Positions 1 through 8,506 of a stretch of 64,000 bases of DNA are shown here, in pieces. The stretch is taken from assembly GCF_947489715.1 (NCBI RefSeq), contig NZ_CANLER010000001.1, forward strand, positions 992,001 to 1,056,000, written 5' to 3'. Position numbers and translations under genes: made by a program. The stretch's first letter is position 1. Each line of letters begins with the position of its first letter. The notes below the pieces were generated by a model. The model saw only the letters and a list, made by a program, of their open reading frames with translations, made no database searches and was not told the origin of the DNA. Origin of the DNA: an uncultured Roseovarius sp. (GTDB lineage Bacteria > Pseudomonadota > Alphaproteobacteria > Rhodobacterales > Rhodobacteraceae).

Positions 1-669
<669 letters not shown>

Positions 670-714
670 CTATGATCTGCGGCAAGAGAACACCCTGGCT
701 GAAAGGCACCCGGC

Positions 715-2772
715 ATGAGCAACGATCCCCTTGTCGTTTTCACCCCTTCTGGCAAGCGCGGCCATTTCCCCAAAGGCACGCCGGTTCTGACCGCCGCGCG
801 GCAACTTGGGGTCGATCTGGATTCGGTCTGCGGCGGGCGGGGCATCTGCTCGAAATGCCAGATCACCCCCAGCTATGGCGAGTTCTCGAAACACGGCGTC
901 ACGGTCGCCGACGATGCGCTTTCGGAATGGAATTCGGTCGAGCAACGCTATGACGACAAGCGCGGGCTGAAAAAGGGCCGCCGCCTGGGCTGTCAGGCGC
1001 AGGTCATGGGCGATATCGTCATTGACGTGCCCGCCGAAAGCCAGGTCCATAAACAGGTCGTGCGCAAACGGGCGGAGGCGCGCGATATCGTCATGAACCC
1101 CTCCACCCGGCTCTATTATGTCGAGGTTGAACAACCCGACATGCACGAACCCTCGGGTGATCTGGAACGGCTGGTTCGCGCACTGAAGGAACAATGGCAA
1201 CTCGAAGGTGTCCGCGCCGATCTGCATATCCTGCACATGATGCAGCCCGCGCTGCGCAAGGGCGACTGGAAAGTGACCGTCGCGGTGCATCACGGCGACG
1301 ACACCCACGTGCCCAAGATCATGCATATCTGGCCGGGCTATTACGAAGGCAAGGTTTACGGTCTGGCCGTCGATCTGGGCTCCACCACCATCGCCGCGCA
1401 TCTCTGCGATCTGGCGAGTGGCGAGGTTGTGGCTTCCTCGGGCATCATGAACCCGCAGATCCGCTTTGGCGAAGACTTGATGAGCCGCGTCAGCTATTCG
1501 ATGATGAACAAGGACGGCGCGGTCGAGATGACCCGCGCGGTGCGCGACGGCATGAACGCGCTCTTTGTCCAGATCGCCGCCGAGGCCGAGATTGACCGGA
1601 CCCTGATCGTAGATGCGGTCTTCGTCTGCAACCCGGTCATGCACCACCTCTTCCTGGGCGTTGATCCGTTCGAACTGGGACAGGCGCCCTTTGCGCTGGC
1701 CACCTCCTCCTCGCTGCAACTGCGCGCGGCCGAGCTTGATCTTGAAATCCACCCCGGCGCGCGCGCCTATATCCTGCCCTGCATCGCGGGACATGTGGGC
1801 GCCGATGCCGCCGCCGTCGCACTGTCCGAAGCACCGGACAAATCCGAAGACCTGGTGCTGGTCGTCGATGTCGGCACCAATGCCGAAATCCTTCTGGGCA
1901 ACAAGGACAAGGTGCTGGCCTGCTCGTCGCCGACCGGCCCGGCTTTCGAGGGCGCGCAGATCAGCTCGGGCCAGCGCGCCGCCCCCGGCGCCATCGAGCG
2001 CGTGGAAATCGACCCCGAGACGAAAGTGGCCCGCTTCAAGGTGATCGGTTGCGACCTCTGGTCGGACGAAGACGGCTTCGAGGCCGAAACCGCCACCACC
2101 GGCATCACCGGCATCTGTGGCTCGGGCATCATCGAAATGGTCGCCGAGATGCGCATTCATGGGCTGTTGGACGGCCCCGGCCTGATCGGATCGCCTGAAC
2201 AAACCGGCACCGACCGCTGTTTCCTCGACGGCCGTACCTATTCTTATATGGTCTGGGACGGGTCAGCCGAGGGCGGCCCGGTGATCACCGTGACCAACCG
2301 CGACATCCGCGAGATTCAGATGGCGAAGGCCGCGCTGTATTCCGGCGCGCGCCTGCTGATGGACAAGTTCGGCGTCGACAAGGTGGACCGCGTGGTGCTG
2401 GCCGGCGCGTTTGGAGCCCATATCAGCCCGAAACACGCGATGGTGCTGGGCATGATCCCCGACGCCCCGCTTGACAAGGTGACCAGCGCCGGCAACGCCG
2501 CAGGCACCGGCGCGCGCATCGCCCTGCTCAACACCGAAGCCCGCAAGGAGATCGAGGCGACGGTCCACAACATTCACAAGATCGAGACCGCCATCGAACC
2601 GCGCTTTCAGGAGCATTTCGTCAACGCCTCGAACATCCCCAACTCGGTCGAGCCGTTCCCGATCCTGCACAGCATCGTCACCCTGCCGGACGTGAATTTC
2701 AACACCGGCGGGCGCGACAGCGGCGGAGAGGGCGAAGGCGGCGGCGGTCGCCGACGCAGACGCCGGGGCTAA
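715..2772 (+). CDS. 2Fe-2S ferredoxin/ASKHA-domain protein, RACo-like corrinoid activator
   Basis: A 685-residue protein. Residues 1-100 form a plant-type 2Fe-2S domain with Cys39-x5-Cys45-x2-Cys48 and Cys93. The rest is an ASKHA (actin/Hsp70-type) ATPase region with phosphate-binding motifs AVDLGSTTIAAHL (near 218) and VVDVGTNAEILLG (near 385). Known relatives (RACo, RamA-like DUF4445 proteins) reductively activate Co(II) corrinoid proteins of methyltransferase systems using ATP. Two MttB-like methyltransferases lie in this window, but about 49 and 58 kb away, and no corrinoid protein is visible, so the partner is inferred. The C-terminus is an unusual Gly/Glu then Arg tail ending in six arginines and a glycine. 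ATG 715 was chosen because the ferredoxin domain starts directly after it. Confidence 0.85.
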   Translation: MSNDPLVVFTPSGKRGHFPKGTPVLTAARQLGVDLDSVCGGRGICSKCQITPSYGEFSKHGVTVADDALSEWNSVEQRYDDKRGLKKGRRLGCQAQVMGDIVIDVPAESQVHKQVVRKRAEARDIVMNPSTRLYYVEVEQPDMHEPSGDLERLVRALKEQWQLEGVRADLHILHMMQPALRKGDWKVTVAVHHGDDTHVPKIMHIWPGYYEGKVYGLAVDLGSTTIAAHLCDLASGEVVASSGIMNPQIRFGEDLMSRVSYSMMNKDGAVEMTRAVRDGMNALFVQIAAEAEIDRTLIVDAVFVCNPVMHHLFLGVDPFELGQAPFALATSSSLQLRAAELDLEIHPGARAYILPCIAGHVGADAAAVALSEAPDKSEDLVLVVDVGTNAEILLGNKDKVLACSSPTGPAFEGAQISSGQRAAPGAIERVEIDPETKVARFKVIGCDLWSDEDGFEAETATTGITGICGSGIIEMVAEMRIHGLLDGPGLIGSPEQTGTDRCFLDGRTYSYMVWDGSAEGGPVITVTNRDIREIQMAKAALYSGARLLMDKFGVDKVDRVVLAGAFGAHISPKHAMVLGMIPDAPLDKVTSAGNAAGTGARIALLNTEARKEIEATVHNIHKIETAIEPRFQEHFVNASNIPNSVEPFPILHSIVTLPDVNFNTGGRDSGGEGEGGGGRRRRRRG

Positions 2773-3140
2773 GAACGCGACAAGCGCTTTTGCACCACAT
2801 TGGTCAATTACCTCAATGTCTTGCCAGAACCCTTTACTGACCTGATGACGAGGTCGAGCGACAGCCTGTCAGGACATTCCGGCGCACGCGGCATAAGTCC
2901 GGGCGGGGTGTCGAGATCAAGTGATTACTAAGTCGGAAAATGACCAAAGGCCGCATTGAGCCCAAAGTGCCGAATTCTGCAGCGTGCGCGAATATCGGCG
3001 ATGCGTAGGAAAGCCGACGTACCTTCGCCTACTTTGTCGCGGTCATGGTGCGACAGCCCGAATGCGGACACTAGAAAATTGCATTACATTGCCGGTTCGT
3101 TGACCTGAATTATTACCGCAAAGATTTTGCTCTTTTCAGT
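2773..3140. other. Gene-free interval between convergent genes
   Basis: This 368-bp stretch separates the ASKHA gene from the 3' end of a LysR gene. I found no open frame with a credible start and Shine-Dalgarno sequence on either strand, and no clear rho-independent terminator. It contains short stop-rich AT patches near 3070-3140. Nothing functional can be supported. Confidence 0.6.
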
Positions 3141-4058
3141 CTACAGCAAATGAGCGGGCGTCCATCGGAACAGGCTTTTCTCATATTCAGTGATCGATTT
3201 CGAAAGCCACTGCATGAACAGCTTTGCCGCTGGCCGAACCGGACCAGGTAGCGTGACAAGGTAATAGCCGATTTGCGGTATTGGATCATCGAACAGTGCC
3301 ACGAGCTGTCCTGACTTCAACTCGTCAGAGATAAAGGCCGGTACCGTCGCTCCGATACCATCACCTCGGCGGATGCCATCCAGCAGCATGTTTCCTGGCA
3401 TGCGAACCACTCTCCGATCCGCTTCGGGCGGGATTCCGACCTTTTCCAGCCACAGATCAAACTCGACCGACGCCTGTTCCTGAAGAAGAGTGAAATCAAG
3501 TAATTCTGCAGGACTCGTCAGCACCCGGTTTCCGATCAGTTCGCGGGACGCGACGACCGTCAGACAGCCGGGGAGCAGCATCTGCGAGACAAGCCCTGGC
3601 CAGTTTCCGGTTCCGTATCGGATGGCCATATCAATTCCGCCAGGAATAAGGTCGACAGCCTGGATCGTTGAATCGATCCTCAGTTCGATATTGGGGAATT
3701 CGTCAATGAACGTCGACAGGCGCGGCATCAGGAACGCGCTTGAAAACATCGGGGTCGCGCTGACCACCAGTGGTCGAACCGACTCTGCACTCGACACGCT
3801 CTCGGTCACGGAGGCCATTTCAGCGAAGGCTTCAAGCAGGCCAGCCGACAGGAATTCGCCTTGCGATGTCAGAGAAATGCCGTGCCGGGTACGAGTGATT
3901 AGCCGGGTGCCAAGATGCTGCTCGAGCCCGCGGATTTGTTGGCTGACTGCGGAATGGGTCACGTTCAGTGCCTCTGCCGCCCGGGTCAGATTTCGCAACT
4001 CGGCAGCGGCGGCGAAGGCTCTGAGAGAAGTCAACGAGGGAAGCGTGCGCCAATCCAT
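3141..4058 (-). CDS. LysR-family transcriptional regulator (GcvA-like)
   Basis: A 305-residue LysR-type regulator of normal length. Residues 5-65 form the winged helix-turn-helix (LRAFAAAAELRNLTRAAEALNVTHSAVSQQIRGLE), and residues 90-295 form the LysR substrate-binding domain (LVVSATPMFSSAFLMPRL, GGIDMAIRYGTG). The HTH wording is like GcvA/AmpR-type regulators. The gene is divergently transcribed from an NAD(P)-dependent dehydrogenase gene at 4164 across a 105-bp AT-rich gap with repeated TTGTAA words, the classical LysR arrangement, so it probably controls that gene and itself. The effector is unknown. No strong Shine-Dalgarno sequence precedes ATG 4058, but the HTH position fixes the start. 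Confidence 0.9.
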   Translation of the reverse strand: MDWRTLPSLTSLRAFAAAAELRNLTRAAEALNVTHSAVSQQIRGLEQHLGTRLITRTRHGISLTSQGEFLSAGLLEAFAEMASVTESVSSAESVRPLVVSATPMFSSAFLMPRLSTFIDEFPNIELRIDSTIQAVDLIPGGIDMAIRYGTGNWPGLVSQMLLPGCLTVVASRELIGNRVLTSPAELLDFTLLQEQASVEFDLWLEKVGIPPEADRRVVRMPGNMLLDGIRRGDGIGATVPAFISDELKSGQLVALFDDPIPQIGYYLVTLPGPVRPAAKLFMQWLSKSITEYEKSLFRWTPAHLL

Positions 4059-4163
4059 AAGTTAGAACATCTTACAATATAGAAAAATTTACAACTATGT
4101 GATCCCCCGATGCCGGCGCATGCTGGCGCAGGAATTCATTGGCGGACATAGGAGGCTAACATC

Positions 4164-5024
4164 ATGAAACTTGCTGTATTGGGACTGGGCAATATGGGTT
4201 CAGCTCTGGCGCATTGCCTGCTCAAGGCAGGCCACGATGTCAGTGTTTGGAACCGCACATCGGAAAAGGCAGAGGTTTTCGCTGAGGCTGGCGCCAGGAT
4301 TTGCTCTTCACCGGATGATGCTGTTGCGACGTCTGATTTTGTCATCATCTGTATCAAGAGCCACAAGGAAACTGTTGAACTGGTCAACGGGCTGAGTGTT
4401 TCGCTAAAGAGTAAGACCATCTGCGACATGAGCACGGGCGATACCTCGGATGCCGATAGACTGGTCGCCATCCTTGAGAGACAGGGGGCCGGCTACATGC
4501 TGGGCATGATTAATGCCTATCCGTCCAGTATCGGTGGCGACGAAACCACAATCCTCACGGTGGGCAGTGCCGGAACCTGGGACCGCTATGGCGGCATCAT
4601 CAGAGAATTGGGTGGAAAATCAACCCATGTTGGTGAGAAACCTGCAGCGCTTGCGGCGCTCTTCGCCGGGCTCTTCACGGTTCGGCAAGGGTTCATGTTC
4701 GGAATGATCTACGGTGCACTTGTCTGCCAGAAAGCGGGCATTCCGATGCAGGTTTATGCCGACCAACTCCCTGCCACGATCAAATTGGTCAAGGACTACC
4801 ATGATCTCTTTGCCAGAACCGTTCCGGTCGAGGATTACGACAGTGCCGAAGCCTCCCTGAAGGTTTACGCGATGGCGCAAGACGATGCGTTGAAGACCTA
4901 TCTCTCTCTTAATGCTCCCGCTGATTTCATTCGGTTGATGCACAACCGCACCAAGGCGGCTTGGGATGATGGCTATGGCGACAGACAGCTGACCTCACTG
5001 GTCCAACATATGACGGATGCCTGA
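4164..5024 (+). CDS. NAD(P)-dependent dehydrogenase, beta-hydroxyacid/imine reductase superfamily
   Basis: A 286-residue protein with an N-terminal Rossmann fold starting MKLAVLGLGNMGSALAHCLL (GxGxxG near residues 7-12) and NRTSEKA after the second strand, which favours NADP(H). The C-terminal helical part (AALFAGLFTVRQGFMFGMIYGA) and the segment MINAYPSSIGGDETTILTVG resemble the imine-reductase branch more than classical 3-hydroxyisobutyrate dehydrogenase. The substrate is not predictable. ATG 4164 follows a perfect AGGAGG at 8-nt spacing. It diverges from a LysR gene and is followed by the 121-bp repeat described separately. Confidence 0.8.
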   Translation: MKLAVLGLGNMGSALAHCLLKAGHDVSVWNRTSEKAEVFAEAGARICSSPDDAVATSDFVIICIKSHKETVELVNGLSVSLKSKTICDMSTGDTSDADRLVAILERQGAGYMLGMINAYPSSIGGDETTILTVGSAGTWDRYGGIIRELGGKSTHVGEKPAALAALFAGLFTVRQGFMFGMIYGALVCQKAGIPMQVYADQLPATIKLVKDYHDLFARTVPVEDYDSAEASLKVYAMAQDDALKTYLSLNAPADFIRLMHNRTKAAWDDGYGDRQLTSLVQHMTDA

Positions 5025-5110
5025 TGTCATAGGGCTCTAGCCGTCAAAAGCGGTCGTTCGGACCGATACCGTCAACGACAGCTTCGTCCGCATAGTCGAC
5101 ACCCTTTATC

Positions 5111-5231
5111 GCACGCCCCGTTAAGCCCGCCAAACACCGATCCCGGCACCGACGTAATACCGACAAAATACCGACGTTATACCGACATGGGTTTTTCAGC
5201 GTTTTCAGCGCGTTAACTTGATTCTACCGCG
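5111..5231. repeat. 121-bp intergenic repeat with 11-bp units, copy 1
   Basis: Ungapped match to 46747-46867, 105 of 121 positions identical. The 64-bp core (5147-5210) differs at one base. The core contains four tandem 11-bp units that each start ACCGAC (5148-5158 GTAAT, 5159-5169 AAAAT, 5170-5180 GTTAT, 5181-5191 ATGGG), then a 9-bp direct repeat TTTTCAGCG twice (5193-5210). This copy sits between the 3' ends of the convergent dehydrogenase and LuxR-type genes. Coding capacity is absent. The role is unknown: protein binding array, structural or terminator-like element, or a small mobile repeat. Confidence 0.9.
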
Positions 5232-5269
5232 TTGGTTCCGGGGTCGTTGTTTTTTGCAGCCTGTTGACC

Positions 5270-5896
5270 TCAGTAATTCCCGGCCACGTATTTCGCGATG
5301 GCCCCGCCGCGCGAATTCACGTCCAGTTTCTGGTAGATCGCCTTGAGGTAATATTTGACCGTATTCTCGCTCAGCCCCAGCCGGGCTGAGATCTGGAAGT
5401 TGGTCAGATCGTTGACCAGCAGGCTCAGGATCTCATGTTCCCGCCGCGTCAGCGTGTCGGTGTTTTCAGATGTCAGGCGCTTCAAAATCTCGGTCGGTAC
5501 GATCGAATGTCCGTCCACCAGCTTGCCCAAAATCTTCGGCAGGCTGACCAGGATCTGGCTCATCATGCAAACCGAATTTGCCCCGGATTTGATCGCCGTA
5601 CGGATGAACGCAAACTCGGTATCCTCGGCCACCACGACCACCATGGCGCGGGGAAATTCCTTTTGCAGCATCCCCAACGCCAGCGTCAGATCGCAATCCG
5701 TCAACCGCACCCCCAGGATCACGATCGCCTTGCCGTCCACCGCTGTCAGCGCTTTTCTCAGGCTCGCCTGATCAGTGGCAAAGCATCCCAGTTTGACCTC
5801 GGGGATGCCCGATACAAGCGACCCGATACCCTGACAAACAATCACCTGCTTGTCGGCAACAATCACTTCCGGCTCTGATCCAATTCGATCCTGCAT
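5270..5896 (-). CDS. LuxR/FixJ-type regulator with degenerate receiver domain
   Basis: A 208-residue protein. Residues 10-125 resemble a response-regulator receiver ([39 protein letters not shown]). At the position expected for the phosphoacceptor aspartate the sequence reads [11 protein letters not shown], with Gly62 in its place. Residues 145-205 are a clear LuxR-type HTH ([43 protein letters not shown], quoted in part by its key residues). It is divergent from sgaA, and similar palindromes precede sgaA and the malyl-CoA lyase gene, so I infer that it regulates the serine cycle without canonical phosphorylation. ATG 5896 has a modest GGGGAC ribosome site. Confidence 0.85.
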   Translation of the reverse strand: MQDRIGSEPEVIVADKQVIVCQGIGSLVSGIPEVKLGCFATDQASLRKALTAVDGKAIVILGVRLTDCDLTLALGMLQKEFPRAMVVVVAEDTEFAFIRTAIKSGANSVCMMSQILVSLPKILGKLVDGHSIVPTEILKRLTSENTDTLTRREHEILSLLVNDLTNFQISARLGLSENTVKYYLKAIYQKLDVNSRGGAIAKYVAGNY

Positions 5897-6033
5897 GTCC
5901 CCGTTACATCACCTTAACCACTTTTCCGAAATCCAATTTCCGACAGATAGACAGGCGAAACCGATGAAATCAAAGGAAAAATCAGTATGCATCTGCATGC
6001 CGCCCTTCCCTTGTACACACCGCGTCCCCCAAC

Positions 6034-6053
6034 CGGGTAGTCCCGCCTACCCG
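6034..6053. promoter_or_regulatory. Palindromic operator candidate upstream of sgaA
   Basis: The sequence CGGGTAG-TCCCGC-CTACCCG is a perfect 7-bp inverted repeat with a 6-bp spacer, 100 bp before the sgaA start and 138 bp before the divergent LuxR-type gene. The same arms with a 7-bp spacer recur at 10369-10389 before the malyl-CoA lyase gene, and both copies continue into TTCG. A 20-bp dyad suits a LuxR-type dimer. The binding protein is inferred. Confidence 0.6.
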
Positions 6054-6153
6054 TTCGTTGGCGACAGCGCGCTGCGGATCACCTCCCCCATCTGTCCGGG
6101 CGTACAAAACCGATCAAACCTGCCGATACTGGGCAAAAATCAGGAGTCACCCC

Positions 6154-7326
6154 ATGTACGGCAATAATCACCTTTTCATCCCCGGCCCCACCAATGTACC
6201 CGAGCCTGTGCGTCAGGCAATGAACATTCCGATGGAGGATATGCGCGCGCCCGATTTCGGTGCCTTCACCAAGCCGCTGCTGGCCGATCTGAAAAGGGTG
6301 TATCGCACGGAAACCGGCACCGTGTTCCTGTATCCCTCCTCGGGCACGGGCATGTGGGAAACCGCCATCACCAACACGCTGAATGTCGGCGACAAGGTGC
6401 TGATGTCGCGTTTTGGTCAGTTCTCCCTGCTCTGGGTCGACATGGCCACGCGCCTCGGCCTCGATGTGGATCTCAGCGAGGTTGAATGGGGCAAAGGTGT
6501 CCCGGTCGAGGAATATGCCGAAAAGCTGGCGGCCGACAAGGAACACCAGATCAAGGCGGTTTTTGCCACCCAGAACGAAACCGCGACCGGCGTGAAATCC
6601 GACATCGCCGCCGTGCGCAAGGCGCTGGATGACGCGGGCCACCCTGCGTTGCTTTTCGTGGATGGCGTCAGCTCCATCGGCTCGGTCGAATTCGAGATGG
6701 ATAAATGGGGCGTCGACTGCGCCGTGTCCGGCTCGCAAAAGGGCTTCATGCTGCCCGCTGGCCTGGGTATCCTCGGTGTCAGCGCAAAGGCGCTGGCCAT
6801 GCGCGAAAACGCCAAGATGCCGCGCTGCTATTTCGACCTGCAGGACATGCTCAACCTCAATGGCGATGGCTATTTTCCCTATACCCCCGCGACCCAGCTT
6901 TTCCGCGGCCTGCGCGTGTCGCTCGACATGCTGATTGAGGCGGGGATGGAGAATGTCTGGGCCCGCCAAAGCTGGCTTGCCGCCGGTGTGCACAAGGCCG
7001 TCGCCGCCTGGGACGGCTGCGAACTGGTGGCGCGCGGCCCGGAATGGGCATCGGACACGGTGTCGGCCATCTATGCGCCCGAGGGCGTCGATGCGCGCGA
7101 CGTGATCGCGGGCGCCTATAACAAGTACCAGACCTCGCTCGGCACCGGCCTCAACAAACTGATGGGCAAAGCCTTCCGCATCGGGCATCTTGGCTCTTTG
7201 AACCCGGTGATGCTGTGTGGCGCGATCTCGGCGGCCGAAATGGCCCTGCGCGATGCCGGTGCCAAGATCGAACCCGGCTCGGGCGTTGCCGCCGCGCAGG
7301 AACATTACCGCGAACACGCCGGTTAA
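6154..7326 (+). CDS. sgaA: Serine-glyoxylate aminotransferase
   Basis: PLP enzyme that transfers the amino group of serine to glyoxylate, giving hydroxypyruvate and glycine, the entry step of the serine cycle. The 390-residue protein begins MYGNNHLFIPGPTNVPEPVR, the typical class V aminotransferase start, and contains VDGVSSIGSVEFEMDKWGVD followed by SGSQKGFMLPAG, whose Lys196 is the expected PLP Schiff-base lysine. ATG 6154 follows CAGGAG at 7-nt spacing. An upstream in-frame ATG at 6058 would add a segment with no family match. It lies 10 bp before hprA, in one operon, and is divergent from the LuxR-type gene. Confidence 0.93.
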   Translation: MYGNNHLFIPGPTNVPEPVRQAMNIPMEDMRAPDFGAFTKPLLADLKRVYRTETGTVFLYPSSGTGMWETAITNTLNVGDKVLMSRFGQFSLLWVDMATRLGLDVDLSEVEWGKGVPVEEYAEKLAADKEHQIKAVFATQNETATGVKSDIAAVRKALDDAGHPALLFVDGVSSIGSVEFEMDKWGVDCAVSGSQKGFMLPAGLGILGVSAKALAMRENAKMPRCYFDLQDMLNLNGDGYFPYTPATQLFRGLRVSLDMLIEAGMENVWARQSWLAAGVHKAVAAWDGCELVARGPEWASDTVSAIYAPEGVDARDVIAGAYNKYQTSLGTGLNKLMGKAFRIGHLGSLNPVMLCGAISAAEMALRDAGAKIEPGSGVAAAQEHYREHAG

Positions 7327-7336
7327 GGAGGCCCCT

Positions 7337-8311
7337 ATGAGCACCCCGAAAATACTTGTCACCCGTCGCTGGCCACAGGAAACGCTGGACCGCGTGGCCG
7401 AGGTGGGCGACGTCACCTTCCGCGATCCCGACACCACGATGAGCCAAGATGAATTCATGGCCGCGGCGCGCGAATATGACGTGATCATGCCCACCGTGTC
7501 CGACAAGATCCCGGCGGAATTCTACCCCGCCGCCAAAGGCAAGGTGAAGATCCTGGCCAGCTACGGCGTCGGTTACAACCATATCGACGTCGACGCCGCC
7601 CGCGCCAACGACATCGCGGTCACCAACACGCCCGACGTGCTGACCGATTGCACCGCCGATCTGGCGATGGGGCTGCTTCTGACCGCCGCGCGCCGCATCG
7701 GCGAGGGTGAGCGCGAAACCCGCGCGGGCAAGTGGGAAGGCTGGCGACCGACGCATATGATCGGCAAGAAGGTCTCGGGCGCAACGCTGGGCATCGTGGG
7801 CTTCGGCCGCATCGGTCAGGCGATGGCGAAACGTGCGCATTTCGGCTTTGGCATGAAGATCGTGTTCCAGGACGCCTGGGAGGTGCCCGATGACATCAAG
7901 GCCGCCGCCGGCAACGCCACCCAGCTCAGCAGCATCAACGAGGTCGCCGCGCATTCGGACTTCCTGTCGCTCCACTGCCCCGGCGGCGCCGACACGTTCA
8001 AGCTGATCAATGCCGAGGTTTTCGGCGCGATGAAAAAGGGCTGCATCCTGGTCAATTCGGCGCGCGGCGACGTGGTGGACGAAGACGCGCTGTTCGACGC
8101 ACTTGACAGTGGCAAGCTGACGGCGGCGGGGCTGGATGTTTACATGGGTGAACCCGCGCTTGATCCGCGCTTCCTCAAGTACGAGAACATCGTTCTGGCC
8201 CCGCATCTGGGCAGCGCCACGGACGGCACCCGCAACGCGATGGGCCACCGCGCCATCGACAATCTCGAAGCATTCCTCGCCGGGGAAAAACCCCGCGATC
8301 TGGTGAGCTGA
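7337..8311 (+). CDS. hprA: Hydroxypyruvate reductase / D-glycerate dehydrogenase
   Basis: Reduces hydroxypyruvate to D-glycerate with NAD(P)H, the second serine-cycle step after SgaA. The 324-residue D-2-hydroxyacid dehydrogenase has the nucleotide-binding motif GFGRIG (155-160), the conserved arginine segment NSARGDVVDEDAL and the catalytic histidine segment APHLGSAT near the C-terminus. ATG 7337 is preceded by AAGGAGG at the right distance. It shares a transcript with sgaA and is followed by a strong terminator at 8345. By sequence alone it could act on other 2-hydroxyacids or glyoxylate. The neighbours make the hydroxypyruvate role likely. Confidence 0.9.
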   Translation: MSTPKILVTRRWPQETLDRVAEVGDVTFRDPDTTMSQDEFMAAAREYDVIMPTVSDKIPAEFYPAAKGKVKILASYGVGYNHIDVDAARANDIAVTNTPDVLTDCTADLAMGLLLTAARRIGEGERETRAGKWEGWRPTHMIGKKVSGATLGIVGFGRIGQAMAKRAHFGFGMKIVFQDAWEVPDDIKAAAGNATQLSSINEVAAHSDFLSLHCPGGADTFKLINAEVFGAMKKGCILVNSARGDVVDEDALFDALDSGKLTAAGLDVYMGEPALDPRFLKYENIVLAPHLGSATDGTRNAMGHRAIDNLEAFLAGEKPRDLVS

Positions 8312-8344
8312 CGAAAGCCCACTTACAACATTACCTCTGAACTT

Positions 8345-8375
8345 GGGCCGTGATCGACATCACGGCCCTTTTTTC
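8345..8375 (+). terminator. Rho-independent terminator after sgaA-hprA
   Basis: GGGCCGTGAT-CGAC-ATCACGGCCC, a perfect 10-bp stem, followed by six T residues. It ends the sgaA-hprA transcript and separates it from the gamma-glutamyltransferase gene. Confidence 0.93.
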
Positions 8376-8506
8376 GTGCTCGGATCGCCTTGCACTCAAC
8401 CACAGATAATGTCCTAATCAAAAGGTGCAGAGCTTCCCAATGTGGTCCCGCCGCCCTCCCCAAGCCGCTTTGCCCCCAAAGACATATCAACCGACGAGGT
8501 TTGACC

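Noticed and set aside
670-2202. Long open frame of 510 codons on the minus strand opposite the ASKHA gene
   Set aside because: It is the antisense shadow of a GC-rich coding region. The translation is rich in Gly, Ala, Asp and His without any domain, and the plus-strand gene has clear motifs.
6079-7506. 475-codon frame opposite sgaA
   Set aside because: Antisense shadow. The forward frame has the aminotransferase motifs and a good ribosome site.
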